Shown piece by piece: positions 23,340-34,099 of a DNA stretch of 64,000 bases. Made by a program: the position numbers and the translations under genes. How positions within the stretch are numbered: position 1 is the first letter of the stretch; each line of letters starts with the position of its first letter. The notes under the pieces were generated by a model. It did no database searches. It had not been told where the DNA came from and worked only from the letters and a program-made list of their open reading frames with translations. Source of the DNA: Acarospora socialis (Eukaryota; Ascomycota; Lecanoromycetes; Acarosporales; Acarosporaceae); contig JAMYGW020000011.1 in the NCBI GenBank assembly GCA_025617375.2, positions 992,001-1,056,000 of the forward strand, in the 5' to 3' direction.

Positions 23340-24906
23340 TCAATAACATCCTTCCTTCTCTTCTTCTGACATCTTCGTGATATCGTAGTAGTCACCACCA
23401 ATAACAGGTTTACCCCCAGGCCGATAGATCTTCCCATGATGTTTCACATATTCCGCAAACTACTCGCCACAAGTCAGTAACCCGCGTACCCCACCACTCA
23501 ACCACGGTACAGGAAGGACTACGCACCTCGATCTTCCAATCCCACTTCCTCCAAATCCTCACCTCACCATTATACCTATCATCCTCAGGCCTCCACTTCT
23601 TACCCTTCTCTTTCGCCGCTTCCACCACGGCCTCGACTCCTCTAACAATCTCATCATCACTCACATCGCTCCTCAACTCCTCCTCCTCCATCTCGGCCCG
23701 GAGTTCCGCAACCTTCGTCTCCGTCCCAAACGGTCCCTTGATCTCAATCCCCGCCGCGTCCGCAATCTGCACCGCTTTGCGTGGCCAGTACGTCTCGCCG
23801 ATGCCGTGGTCGCCGCCAATGCCTTTCCATTCATGCACGAAGCTGAAGAACAAGGAAAGGACGAGGCCGACGTTGGGGATCGGGGCCGAAGACGAGGGCG
23901 TGTGCGGGACGAGGAGTTTGTGTTCGCGCAGATTGTCGAGAGTGGTGAGGACGGCGGTGCCGAAGATCATGATGATTTCGGCCATGGTGTCGGAATCGTC
24001 GCCACCTATTTGGTAGGAGGAGACTGGGTCAGCCGTGGAGGATGCCAGGCGGGGGTTACGTGCGGCTGATTGTTTCCACTCTTACCAAACCATTGATCGA
24101 TGTCGTAGCTGAGGAACATGCCGATGCTTTCTAGCAGCGACCAGAGAGCGAACGGGGAGAATGGTTTCTTGTTCATTGCTTTGTTGAAGGCGAGAAGCTG
24201 TGAGTTGATCAGCGTTGGCGCGGTTGCATAGCGACTGTCATTCTGATATCGATACCTACCTGGTTCTCCATGACTTCCGTCAACCCGTAAGCGGTGAAGT
24301 CATTATACATATACACGCCGAAAGCATCCTGATCGCGCTTCTCGGCCTGAATCTGCCACTGCGCGAAAAGCTTGAGACCTTCTTCCGTGAAGACCCAGAT
24401 CCAATCCGGGTGATCCCTAGCTGGCTTCTTGCACATGCAGTCCGGGCCGTGATCGATCTGGACTTCTAGCTCCTCATCCCAGTCTTCGTCTCGCAGCTCG
24501 ACTTCTCCTAGATCTTCGAATCCCTCATCGTTGTTGTCGTCGTCTTCGTCTGCGCTAGCCCACCCATCCGCATCAGCTTCGTCCTCGTCCGAGTCCTCAC
24601 CATTCTCCCTCCTCTCGGCAGCGGTGTCCCAGCCTGGACGACAGATGGTGACGAACTTCGGCGCGTTGGCTTCCGTAGAGGCCTGGTTCGTGAGTCAATT
24701 GAATTCTTTCGCAACCAGAGTTGCGGGAATCAGATATAGCTTACCGCATCCGCGGCACCATTGTTGGTTGCATTAGCATTGGAGGCGTCGCTTGCTGACG
24801 CGGTGTTCGCCGAACCGCCCTTGTGCCTTCTTTTCGATGACTTCTTTGCAGCTGGAGCTTTTGCGTTTGTGGTACCTTCAGAAAGGGTACGTTTGGCGCG
24901 AGGCAT
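23340..24906 (-). CDS. Conserved acidic fungal protein of unknown function
   Basis: I do not recognise a named family. Exons 24745-24906, 24260-24682, 24086-24197, 23527-24005 and 23340-23459 give 431 aa with all phases closing. The N-terminus is basic (MPRAKRTLSEG..AKKSSKRRHKG), like a nuclear localisation signal. A long acidic Asp/Glu stretch follows (residues about 75-125). Then comes a short cysteine motif, PDCMCKKPARDHPDWIWVF, and a helical region (GLKLFAQWQIQAEKRDQDAF, LWSLLESIGMFLSYDIDQWF). The C-terminal part has aromatic-rich segments ending IYRPGGKPVIGGDYYDITKM. Good splice sites (GTAAGC, GTAGGT, GTAAGA, GTGCGT) and sustained third-position bias support a real gene. Nuclear location is an inference. 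Confidence 0.88.
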
Positions 24907-25780
24907 GGCTTGCGTACAGGACGGAGGGAATTAACAGTATCTAAGAAACTGCACAATTGGAGTTCAGGTCGACGGGATTGAGTTGTGTAATAGAGTATAC
25001 AAAGAAGGAGAAATGGATAAATGGCGTTGTTTTCAGAGTGACGCGCTCTGAATGATGGAACCCCTGAAAGTGACGTCAACAGGGTCCAGGAATCACGATG
25101 TTGACACGCGATCACATGATCGGACCAGGCTCGAGGGATAGCCAAGCCGGTATCAACTTTCTATAATACATGTGTAGCTGGAACGTGGAAACTCAATGTG
25201 TTCCGAGTGACTGAGTTTCAGTGTAGACGACTTGAGGACAACCAGTGACCGCCCCAATCTCGGGAACTCTGCCCGTATAACTCTCACTAGATTTGCAGTA
25301 ACTTCTATCAACAGCAAGCTCTCTTACTTTCATGTTCCTAGCACGGCGGAGACGTTATCCGACGTCATAGTTAGTTCTGCCAACACTCACGGGGCAACGT
25401 CTTTCAGATGTACTCCTCTATCGAAGGTGCCTCTCCACTACTTAAGTCCAGGGCGGGCAGTGGAGTTTTTCCGTACCCCAAGAAGACCATACTTCGAAAA
25501 GCAGCGGACGTGAAACTTCCAAGGCCGCAGAAGTTGTGTGACCCGCTATACAAGAAGCGTCGTGGATGCTTCAGTAGCACTGGTAGGTTTAGCAACGCTA
25601 ACACCAGGATATCTGTCGAAATGTCGCTCGGGGCCAGCTTTACCCTTGGCATGCGCCGCTTTCTTTAGAGACTTTCGCAGTCTCTGGAATTGCTGTTGGG
25701 CCAGATCTTAAAAGGGTGCAGCAGGCCGTTGGAGGACAACTAAAGCTCCTGATTGGTGATTTCGACGACGGGTATTATGC
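24907..25780. other. Intergenic region RAI1 - unknown gene
   Basis: This 874-bp gap between two minus-strand genes should hold the RAI1 3' UTR and the promoter of the next gene. An 86-codon frame on the plus strand (25408-25668) shows no domain or clear start context, and I do not call it a gene. Confidence 0.45.
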
Positions 25781-27357
25781 TTATTCCTGCTTCTTATCGC
25801 CGTTAGGTACGTATTGCTTGCGCCACGCCAGGAATTCCTGGGAAAGGATGTCGCCATGGCCAGTCTCGTCCTGCTTGGAGACTTCGATCACTGGAGATCT
25901 TTCTCGCCGACGAAGCTTCCACACCCCGTCGCCGGTAATAGTCTGCTTTAACCCTTTGGACAGTTAATCTGAGTTCGTTAGAGACTGCTGGTTGAACTTA
26001 CAGTCTAAGAAGCTCGCGGTAAAGTTGATGCAGAGGTTGCCGTCCCAAGATCCCTTGCCCTTCCTTTTGACTACACCCGGGATAGCTTTGGTTTCCAGTT
26101 CCTCGAGCCGCTGCAGTATGCCCTCTTTGCTACGGAAGCCAACAATGATCTTGGGAACCCCTAGGAGAAATGACTGAATCCAAAACTTCAAGAGCTTCCG
26201 TTCGTATTTTACCATGTCACGCTCATTCTCAATTTCTGCAGAAGTCTTCAGTTCCACCCAGTTGATCGGCTCATCTTTATTCTCCGGTTTGCAGTCCCAT
26301 ACTTTGAGATGATCAGCATGTGCTCTACCGCAAATCGTCATGTAACCTACAAGCATCGACTTCGCCGCCGATTATCATCTTTGCTTTGCCAATACCAGTA
26401 CGGACAACCGAGCAGTACTGGGCGTGATTGTTGACTGTGAGGTTGTCTCGGTTCTCGATGTAGTCACGCGGTGTAGGATCCCACATGTCAGGCATGAGTG
26501 AAAGAGTTTCAAACTTGTACCCTTCATGCTTACGATGTCAATGATCTGCCGTCGCCCAGATTGATATGGTAGTTTACCCCAGTAGCTCATAAGTTCCTGC
26601 GACGGTGCGCCAGGGCGTGAAGGTTGGCTGTGCTGACTCTGGCGTTGGAGTAGCTTTTGTTCATGGTTCTCTTCGATGAAGCTGAACATGGTCAACGGCT
26701 GAAGGTTTCGCAGAGATAGATGCCTGCTGCCCACATTGTTCCCTTCACCAGGCAAACCCGTCAGCTACAGGGTGTTGTATCCCGTCTGCCGGGATCGCCC
26801 ACTTGGAAATAGGTAGCATTCATCTCGAAGCTGAGGGAACGTCAGCGTCGAACTTCTTGGCAAAACTGGAGCGGGTGCCGTACCCGTTCATATGGTCAAA
26901 AGGAGTAGCCATTATCTGCGAATAGAGTATCAACATCGTCGGTATTCTCGCTACGACGGACAAGCATCATTCACTGACCTTCGTCATCATGCCCCGCCAA
27001 GTGATGATGTCTGCCTCGCATTTCACTCCAGATTCCTTCTCTAGTGCTGTAATGGCACTCAACAAACTCTCAAGGTGGTCGTCTGCGGTATCGTCGAGCT
27101 GCTGGAAGTTGTCGAAACCCTTTGACAGATCTGCGCCGAGCCGCGGCGGATAGTAATAACGTAGGGACCGATCATCAAGGTGAAACACATGAGCGTCGTC
27201 ATAGGAAAAGAACGCGATCTCCTAAAGGGTTGTGATAGAGTAGTCAACAGACGTTGAAACGCATACTTAAGTGGGGTTTCACGCTCACCTTTGGTCTACG
27301 AATGGCCGCGTTGGACCCCGCAAACCGTTGCAGAGGTTGGATGTCAAATCTACTCAT
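25781..27357 (-). CDS. RAI1: Decapping nuclease Rai1/DXO family, with 8-nt microexon
   Basis: Rai1 partners the nuclear 5'-3' exonuclease Rat1 and removes incomplete 5' caps. Nine exons: 27289-27357, 26979-27221, 26884-26915, 26803-26830, 26735-26742, 26578-26681, 26351-26521, 26002-26301, 25781-25953 (375 aa). The frame gives FDIQPLQRFAGSNAAIRRPK, EIAFFSYDD, SLRYYYPPRLGADLSKGF, ADIITWRGMMTKIMATPFD, the catalytic-site motifs GGEVDALWD and NWVELKTSAEI, RKLLKFWIQSFLLGVPKII and WDGNLCINFTASFLDWLKQT. Exon 5 is only 8 nt (GGAACAAT) and supplies G-T-I of YFQGTIFIEENHE; both flanking donors start GTGGGC. Skipping it shifts the frame. Introns are otherwise typical. Confidence 0.95.
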
Positions 27358-27568
27358 GCTGTGTCTTGCGGTCAAAAGTAGATCAGGTTATTCACGTCTT
27401 GCGCATTGTGTCATTGCACGAAAGCCCAAGCCTTGCGCCTCGACCAAAGCTCTTTCCCCACGATGCTTGGCTGCGCTAAGTTCAGCCCTATGAAGATCCC
27501 TACCTCGGGGTTATGTAAATAAACACATTGCTAAAAAAACAGCAACAACAATCTCTGAGCTCTGCACA
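27358..27568. promoter_or_regulatory. Divergent upstream region RAI1 / small unknown gene
   Basis: These 211 bp contain the promoters of two divergent genes. A poly(A)-like stretch (AAAAAAAC) lies about 40 bp upstream of the plus-strand start. Confidence 0.45.
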
Positions 27569-28103
27569 ATGACCACCCGCGGCAACGCGTCTCGAGGCCC
27601 CGCCTCCAGCTCGAACGTGCGCCGTAACCTTTTCCACCACCACCTTGGTCGCCGTCCCACCAGCGCATCGACCTCTACTTCTGCGACAACATTACAAGCA
27701 TCGCCCGAGGACAGTAACGGGGACATTGTGATACGAGACAAGAATGGGAACTATCAAGTCGACATTCCGCTAGTGCCTGCTGCTTTGGGAGATGACCATG
27801 GTCTTGATGAGGATGTAAAGGAGAGAGAACGTACGCTGTGACACATCAGACTAAAGGGGAAGGGTAGCGCTAATGGGGTTATAGGGGTCGAGGCGAGGCT
27901 TATTGAGCTCTACAAGAATCGAAGTCGACAGCCAACTGAGCCGGCTGGTGAGTAAAGCAACAGCCAGCCATAGGATGTCGCACGTTGTGCTGAGGTGCCC
28001 TTCAGAATTACTGGCTGCTGTTCATACGAGTTTACAGAAGAAAGTCGCATCCCTGGAAGAAGACAATTGGATGTTTGAGGCGGAACATGACGCACACAGC
28101 TAA
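27569..28103 (+). CDS. Small protein of unknown function
   Basis: I do not recognise the family. Exons 27569-27830, 27885-27947 and 28006-28103 give 140 aa. The N-terminus is basic and Ser/Thr-rich (ASRGPASSSNVRRNLFHHHL), followed by the well-formed segment IVIRDKNGNYQVDIPLVP. A charged helix follows (KERERVEARLIELYKNR), then a short C-terminal helix LLAAVHTSLQKKVASLEEDN ending WMFEAEHDAHS. The second intron is read with acceptor CCCTTCAG at 28005, which keeps the frame into the last helix. The splice signals (GTACGC, GTGAGT) and in-phase exons support a real gene. The helices suggest a subunit of some complex. Confidence 0.75.
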
Positions 28104-28205
28104 CCATAACAGTATGACAACCTGATTTCGATGCTATGGTACCCTTATTGAGATGAACAAGAATCCCTAATATTGTACGCTCCGACCAGATTCACTATAG
28201 CTCTT

Positions 28206-29359
28206 TCAATCAAGATCGACCGCTGGCGGTGCGGGAGCTTCGACCTTCTTCGCCTTGACCTTCGGTGTCGACGGTTTCGGCGAACCACCACCTCCCCCAA
28301 ATAACATACTTCCCATCATATCGAATAACGGATTCCCTTGCCTCGGTATCTTTATCCCAAAGTACATCTCTCCCATTTGCGCCAACGCGTCATCCCACAT
28401 CCCTACATCCTTGATATGAGGTGCATAATGTTTGGTCAGCAGCCTGAACAGGTCCGAACTGCCTCTCTGTATTGCCAGGAGGAGCAATCCGAGGAAGTTG
28501 AGCAATGGCAGGGAAGGATAGACTCGGAGATCGGAGCTGGAGCCGCTCACTTCCTGCACGCCAAGGGATTTGTTGGAGGAGCTGAGCCGGCTTGTGAAGA
28601 CGAGGTGCGCTTTGTTCGCCGAACGCAGGTTACCAGTGAGAATGTACGGAAAGATAGCGCGTGCAGCGTAGAGCGCCGCCGTGTGAGAATCGTCTTCGGT
28701 GTACCAGTCGTATTCCAGTTGTGCAAGGCATTCCGGCGAGTCAATTGTGCCAAGAGCTAGATGTCGTTCGGCGTCGTAGGGCTCACATGCTACCACAACA
28801 TCAGCTCAGACCAAAACTCTCCAAGCGCTGTAGGCTTACCTTCAGCGTACAGCATGCCAGCCACATGATGAAGCTCAGGATCTCCGGCCGGGAACTCCCC
28901 GAACTTGCTCGACCACGCTATCATGTCCCCTATGAACCGCTTCTTTGTCGGTTCCTCAGGTGGGAAAGCTCTCAGTAGAGTTAACAACTTCCCTGCATCA
29001 CTCACCCATTAGCACCTTGCCCTAACCAGACCGATGCTTTCGTTATACCTTTGTTGCCCGCATCAGGTACGAGTTCTGCCTTATTGTACACCTCCATCAG
29101 AAACACGCAAAGATCTCCACCGCTTCCTCCCTGGCCAGCCTTCAGCAACGCACGTGCACCGCCGAAGAGGACGTCGATGGCGGCATCCCAGTTTTCCTGC
29201 TTGACGTAGCGTGATGCGACGACTCGGAGCTGTTGGTGTGCTTCGTAGAATTGGCCTTCTGCGATTCTGTTAAGAGTGTTAGCACCATGTTTTCGTTAAT
29301 GCGTGAAGCACATGCTTTTCTTGCTGTCGTGCGATGGTCTTCTCGATCTTAGATGCCAT
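28206..29359 (-). CDS. GET4: Get4, GET pathway protein
   Basis: Get4 is an alpha-solenoid protein that, with Get5, bridges Sgt2 and Get3 in delivering tail-anchored proteins to the ER. Exons 29316-29359, 29049-29266, 28840-28992 and 28206-28789 give 332 aa. Family marks are YEAHQQLRVVASRYVKQ, AIDVLFGGARALLKAGQGGSGGDL, LLRAFPPEEPTKKRFIGDMIAW and the terminal MMGSMLFGGGGG with a basic Pro-rich tail. The first intron appears to use a GC donor (AA|GCATGT) and acceptor TTAACAG; this gives IARQQEKIAEGQFYEAHQQ, while the nearby GT breaks the frame. It converges on the small unknown gene with 102 bp between stops. Confidence 0.94.
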
Positions 29360-29524
29360 CTTCAACTCGTTCCTACAAATTGACGGGTGGACGATGTTAT
29401 CTTGTCTCTATATAGTGGTACGATAAGGCAATTAAATCGCTTAATCATTGGATGTCCGTTGAGCTTGGCCTTTCACCGCCACAGATCACACTATGACTGA
29501 GAAGGAATGGATGTATTTCCTATA

Positions 29525-29631
29525 AGTTACAAATACTCCGCGCAACCTGCACATTCACTTATCCATTCACTTAGAACCTGACCTCGCGGTCAGGTGGGCC
29601 TTTTGCCTTAGTGGTCAAAAGATCCTAATAC
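29525..29631 (+). repeat. 107-bp mini-element, copy 1 (CpG retained)
   Basis: This stretch aligns over its full length with the 107-bp insert at 53446-53552. Shared blocks include GCACATTCACTTAT and CTTAGTGGT. This copy still has CG sites (CTCGCGGTC), whereas the other has none. It lies just upstream of the SNF2 remnant at the edge of the gene-rich block. Its ends are less clear than those of the second copy, and no target duplication is obvious. Confidence 0.6.
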
Positions 29632-29632
29632 C

Positions 29633-30160
29633 TTGATTCTCTGTCCCCCAAGCGTGCTGATGAATTGGAAAGAGGAGTTAGAGAGATTCTCGTCTGTTCG
29701 CTGGGTCTTGGCCTACTGGGGATTAGATAATGGATCCTCTCTGGATTTTATCAGGATCTCTGATCATGATGTCACAGACTGGCCCGAGAGTCCAGAAGGC
29801 ATTAACAAGGAATGTCGGTTTCTATTTGATCAGAATAATCAAAGCCGGAAAGATTGTGATTCTATACATTACCCACATGGGCTTCAAGAACCTACACTCC
29901 ATCCAGATAGGAACATTCACCATTTCTTTCTCATGACAGGACTAACCCTGCTTCTCAGGGACGAGCTTGATGGGGAAGGCGATGTTGTAAAGTATTGGAA
30001 TCCAGTCGGTTTACAGGAATGTTTGGGCACGTCATCGTTGACGAAGGTCATCTCGCAAAGACTGCTACGCGACGAATCAATCGCTCAATTCAGTCCTTAG
30101 AAGCAACTCATTGCTGACTTTTGACTGCGAGACCTTTCTTCAATCGAAAGGAAGATATTC
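29633..30160 (+). pseudogene. SNF2-type helicase/ATPase remnant
   Basis: A short frame (29633-30100) begins ILCPPSVLMNWKEELERFS, which matches the motif Ia region of SNF2 ATPases. A different frame near 30031-30051 reads GHVIVDEGHLAKTAT, the motif II (DExH, here DEGH) of the same family, and LLTA resembling motif III follows near 30113. The frame change and in-frame stops show a broken gene. No N-terminal or C-terminal helicase lobe is complete. It lies at the boundary where base composition drops. Confidence 0.6.
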
Positions 30161-30603
30161 TCGGCTCATGAGGAAAGGCTGAATGAATTTGCAATCAAAG
30201 ATAAGGAACACATTCAGAAAGGAGTTGCAAACACTTATGTGTTGTTGAATGTATTAGATCCATCTGGTCTCCGTTGAAGGGTCGCTTTTTTACCATTGTG
30301 GCCATTAGGATGATGTGAGAAGCAGTGACTCCCGAAGGAGAGCTTGACCTTGTCATGCTTTGATGCATATTACCACTTATCACTGGGCAAATTCTGCTCC
30401 GGCATACATATGGGACCTAGATCCCCGATAGATGTAGAGATATGTTACTGAAGGTTGGGAGTTCTATCTCTTATACGCTATAACTACCGTTGAGTTGCAA
30501 ATGACCTCTGTTAAAAGATATGAATAACTATATCTAATTTATATGTAATATATGGATGTGATATATGTAGACTCTATAAGTATATTTATAGAACCCCTCC
30601 TAA
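30161..30603. other. Boundary sequence
   Basis: This is transitional DNA between the helicase remnant and the first AT-rich repeat. The last CG dinucleotides I could find are near 30430 and 30487. I see no gene. Confidence 0.5.
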
Positions 30604-31005
30604 CTAGGTAGTACTTTCAGACTTTTATGTCTAAACTCACATCTAAACTCAAGTCAGAATCACACTCAGAGTAATTTCTAGATTACTTGCTGAGTCTTTC
30701 TCAATCTAAATACACATAAAGCACTAATGTCTAACCTCTGTCTACACTTTTATTCAGTATACAATTTTCTTTATGTTGATTTAATACATCTGAGTGTAAC
30801 TGAGTTTGAGAATCAACACAATCTTAGACACAGTCTTAAATATAAGTTAGATGATGACTTAGATGTGAGTTAGATGATGACTTAGATGTGAGTTAGGTGA
30901 TGACTTAGATGTGAGTTAGATGATAACTTAAATATGAGTTAGATAATGACTTAGATGTGAGTTTAGACATGATTTTAGACATAAAAGTTCAAAACTACTA
31001 CTCAG
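30604..31005. mobile_element. MITE-like hairpin element with internal tandem repeat
   Basis: The two ends are inverted repeats of about 32 bp: the left CTAGGTAGTACTTTC and the inner ACTTTTATGTCTAAA match the reverse complement of the right end (ACATAAAAGT near 30980, ending CTACTACTCAG). The body is about 400 bp with no coding capacity and includes a 23-bp tandem repeat. This is the form of a non-autonomous inverted-repeat element. I cannot fix a target duplication. Confidence 0.5.
30846..30960 (+). repeat. 23-bp tandem repeat, five copies
   Basis: Five head-to-tail copies of a 23-bp unit beginning GTTAGATGATGACTTAG, with few substitutions between copies, inside the inverted-repeat element. 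A partial sixth copy runs into the right end. Confidence 0.8.
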
Positions 31006-31298
31006 TTTGCAGAGAGTTCTATGAATATATTTATGAAATCTGCATGTATCACATACACAATATTGCATGCAACTGTGACACAAGAAAAGTTTATGAAATT
31101 TGTCTTGTTTATGATTCAAGACATTATATAATAAAAGTGCAATGCAAAGCAAAGTTTTACTCAGTTCAGAATTGTCATCAAGAATCTTGTCATTTGTTGA
31201 AGATACTCTGTTGAGATTGACATAGAAGTAGTATTTTTTTTCATTTTCATAGAATAATATGTTGAAAGATGAATATCTAAAGATCTTAATTATTAAGT
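31006..31298. other. AT-rich spacer
   Basis: No gene or clear repeat is visible between the hairpin element and the first gypsy LTR. The open frames on both strands are short. Confidence 0.4.
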
Positions 31299-31660
31299 TA
31301 TTATGATTATATCTGAAGAGAAAGAAACTCATGAGTCTGTAACTGAGAATTTGTCTGAGATGTGTACAGAGAGAACTGCTAAATGACAGTCATGTAACAG
31401 CATAATGACTCAATGATGAGTAGACAAGCTGAAAACTTGATCTCTTGACATCAAAACATTGAAACATCAAGAATACTCAATGCAGAGACATCAAGCTTGA
31501 TCTATATAGTAAAATTGATTTTCTTATGAAATTAATCATGTTCAACTTAAGTAACAATCTAAGAATTAAAAGATCAAAATCATTTCAAATCAGCTGTTAT
31601 ATCAATAAGTACAAACTTTTAGTTCTATATATCTGAGAAAGCTTAGATTAGAATATTACA
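31299..31660 (+). repeat. Gypsy copy 1, 5' LTR
   Basis: 362 bp, from TATTATGATTATATC to AGAATATTACA. It aligns without length change to 37123-37484. The differences are mostly C/T and G/A. The ends are decayed from TGTTAC...ATTACA, as shown by copy 3. Confidence 0.9.
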
Positions 31661-31688
31661 CTTTAAACACTCTTACAATATAATAAAT

Positions 31689-33100
31689 ATGATGTCTGAC
31701 ACACAGAAGAACATCTTAATCTTGTTTTTGAGACAAATTCATGTGAATTCATCTTTATCATTTACTTCAAATAGAATGACAGCACAATCAGCAATGATGT
31801 CAGCTCAAGTAATACAATTATCTCTGAGTACATCTAAGATACAGATACTGAATATTTTTGATGAAGAATGAGAAAAACTGTGAGTCTTTATGACAAAACT
31901 TAATCTATATATTGAATTCAATTAACTGAAGTTTCAAACTGATCAAGAGAAGACATTGTTTGCAACAATCTATCTTGTGAATGCAGTCTTCAATTGAGTT
32001 AATCTCAAGCTGCATAAGTTTCTAAAGAAAAAGTACAAAGAATGTAATGCAGACACAGAGTTCATGTTCAATGACTATGCACAGTTTAAAAAAAAACTAA
32101 GAAGAATCTTCAGAGTAATTAATGAAAAGAGAACAGCAGAAAAACAAGTTTACATCTTGTGACAGAATGAATTAGCAACAGTATATGTCACAGAGTTTCA
32201 GCAATTAGCAACACTTATTAAATAAAATAATGAAGCACTCATCTATCAGTATTATTGTGAATTGAGAAAGTTCATTAAAGACAAAATAGTCTAAGCAAAA
32301 CAATCAGACAATCTTCAGAGAATAATTGATCTGAATATCAACATTGACAGTTATCAGTGAGAACAACAGATAAAACAAAAAAAATATTGAATGTCATCTA
32401 TGATAGAAGATCAAGAAGAAAGCTTTTAACTGTGAGTGAAGTGATATGTTTCATCAATAAGACATAGAAAAACAGACTTTATAAATCTCAACACAATCAA
32501 AAAGCATCATCAGAAGTCATAAAAGACTAAATGAACAGAGTTTGAATATCAAACAGAGTGATTTACTAAGTCTCAGATGACACTGTGAAACAAAATGTGA
32601 ATATATTATAACTGTAAAAAATCTGAACATCTTGCTTGAGAATGTAACAGATCTTGAATGAAAAGAAAAAATATTGCAGTGACAGTCAAAAAAAATACAT
32701 GCATAGTGTACAACACTCTTAACTAAACAGTCTGCTACAATGATATGTGCAGAGTACATATGAGTGTGAAAAATAAAGCTAAATGATATTTTCAGAAACT
32801 GTGCAAAGACATGAGAAATGAATACAACACAATGAATCAATCAATCTATAAAAAAAAATTAACTATTCTTATTAAGAAAAGAGTTCTTGATGCTGAGAAA
32901 GAAAACAATGTTTTTGAAGATGACATTGAAGAAACTGATGATCATGAATTTCAGATTGATGAATCATGAATATTCTTTAACAACAATACATTCACAGAAG
33001 AAAGTTTGAACAATGTTGAGACAGAGTTCTCAAAGAAATATTAAACAAAGATTGAAAGAAATCTAAGTGCTCAAAGAAAAGTGACATCAGTCAGCAAAAA
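31689..33100 (+). pseudogene. Gypsy gag remnant
   Basis: The frame starts MMSDTQKNILILFL and continues with many in-frame TGA/TAA stops. The spacing of conserved blocks (FRVINEKRTAEKQVYIL, TEFQQLATLI, YQYYCELRKFIKDKI) identifies a fungal gypsy gag; the same blocks recur in the truncated copy at 48060-48945. Near 32610 a zinc-knuckle remnant reads YNCKKSEHLA. It is non-functional. Confidence 0.8.
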
Positions 33101-34099
33101 AATACTGAGAAAAAAACAGAAAACTCAAGATCAGAAAGCAGTGATATACAGAGAATTTGATGATCTAATAAGAGATATACAAATGATCACAAGAAAATTG
33201 ATGTCAAAATTTCTTGTATAAAAAACAAAAAGTCACAAAATTGAGATATGCTTACCTGAAAAGTATATTATGCAAAGTGAAGACAGATAAATCTTCAGTG
33301 AAGAATATATATTATCTGAATTTCTACAAAGAATAAGAGTCTATGAGAGTCAGTTGCAGATAAAATATAATTAATATAAATTTCAACTACATTCAGAAAG
33401 ATGCATTGAGCAGTATAGTCTAAAATATGCAAATTTTATGATCAGAAGAGAATCAAAGTGATTTTAAGAACTTTGAAGATGAACTGAACAATTAAGTGAG
33501 TCAAAAAATAAAGAGTTTTCTCAACAAAACTAAAGAATAAAAAGCTAGCAGCATCTCAAAGACAAGACAATGATCATCAGATATAAATTAAGATTATAAT
33601 CAATGAACATCATATCAATACATTAATGAATTCTGAAGCAGACAGAAACATTATGAATTGAAAAATAGTTAAGATGTTGAGATTAAAGACACAGTGAGTG
33701 TGCTGTTTATTCAACATATAAATAATAAATGAAGTCATCAAGAAGATTGACAAGAAAATCTGTGTAAAAGTCTTCATTCTTGAAAATCTGCAGAAGATAA
33801 TGATTGATGTTATGAAATTAATTAAATATAATGCAGTGCTAGAGATGTTCTGATTGTGAAAAAGAAATTTAAAGATTAACTGAGTTATGAAAGAGATCTG
33901 CACAATTAAAGATACATATGAGATTCTTAAATAATTAGAAATGAGCTTATCAGAGTATAAGTCATGAAATCATGAAATACTGCTATTGAATGAAAAACAA
34001 TTTAAAGTAAATGTCATTGTATTCAATGAGTAAAAATCAACTCAAGAAAGTTAGAACTTATCTTGATGAGAATTTAAAGAGAGAATTCATAAAATCATC

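Noticed and set aside
25408-25668. 86-codon plus-strand gene downstream of RAI1
   Set aside because: No family match, no splice or start context, and overlapping frames of equal length on the other strand.
30846-30960. CRISPR array
   Set aside because: The repeats are directly adjacent with no spacers, and the genome is eukaryotic. It is a simple tandem repeat.
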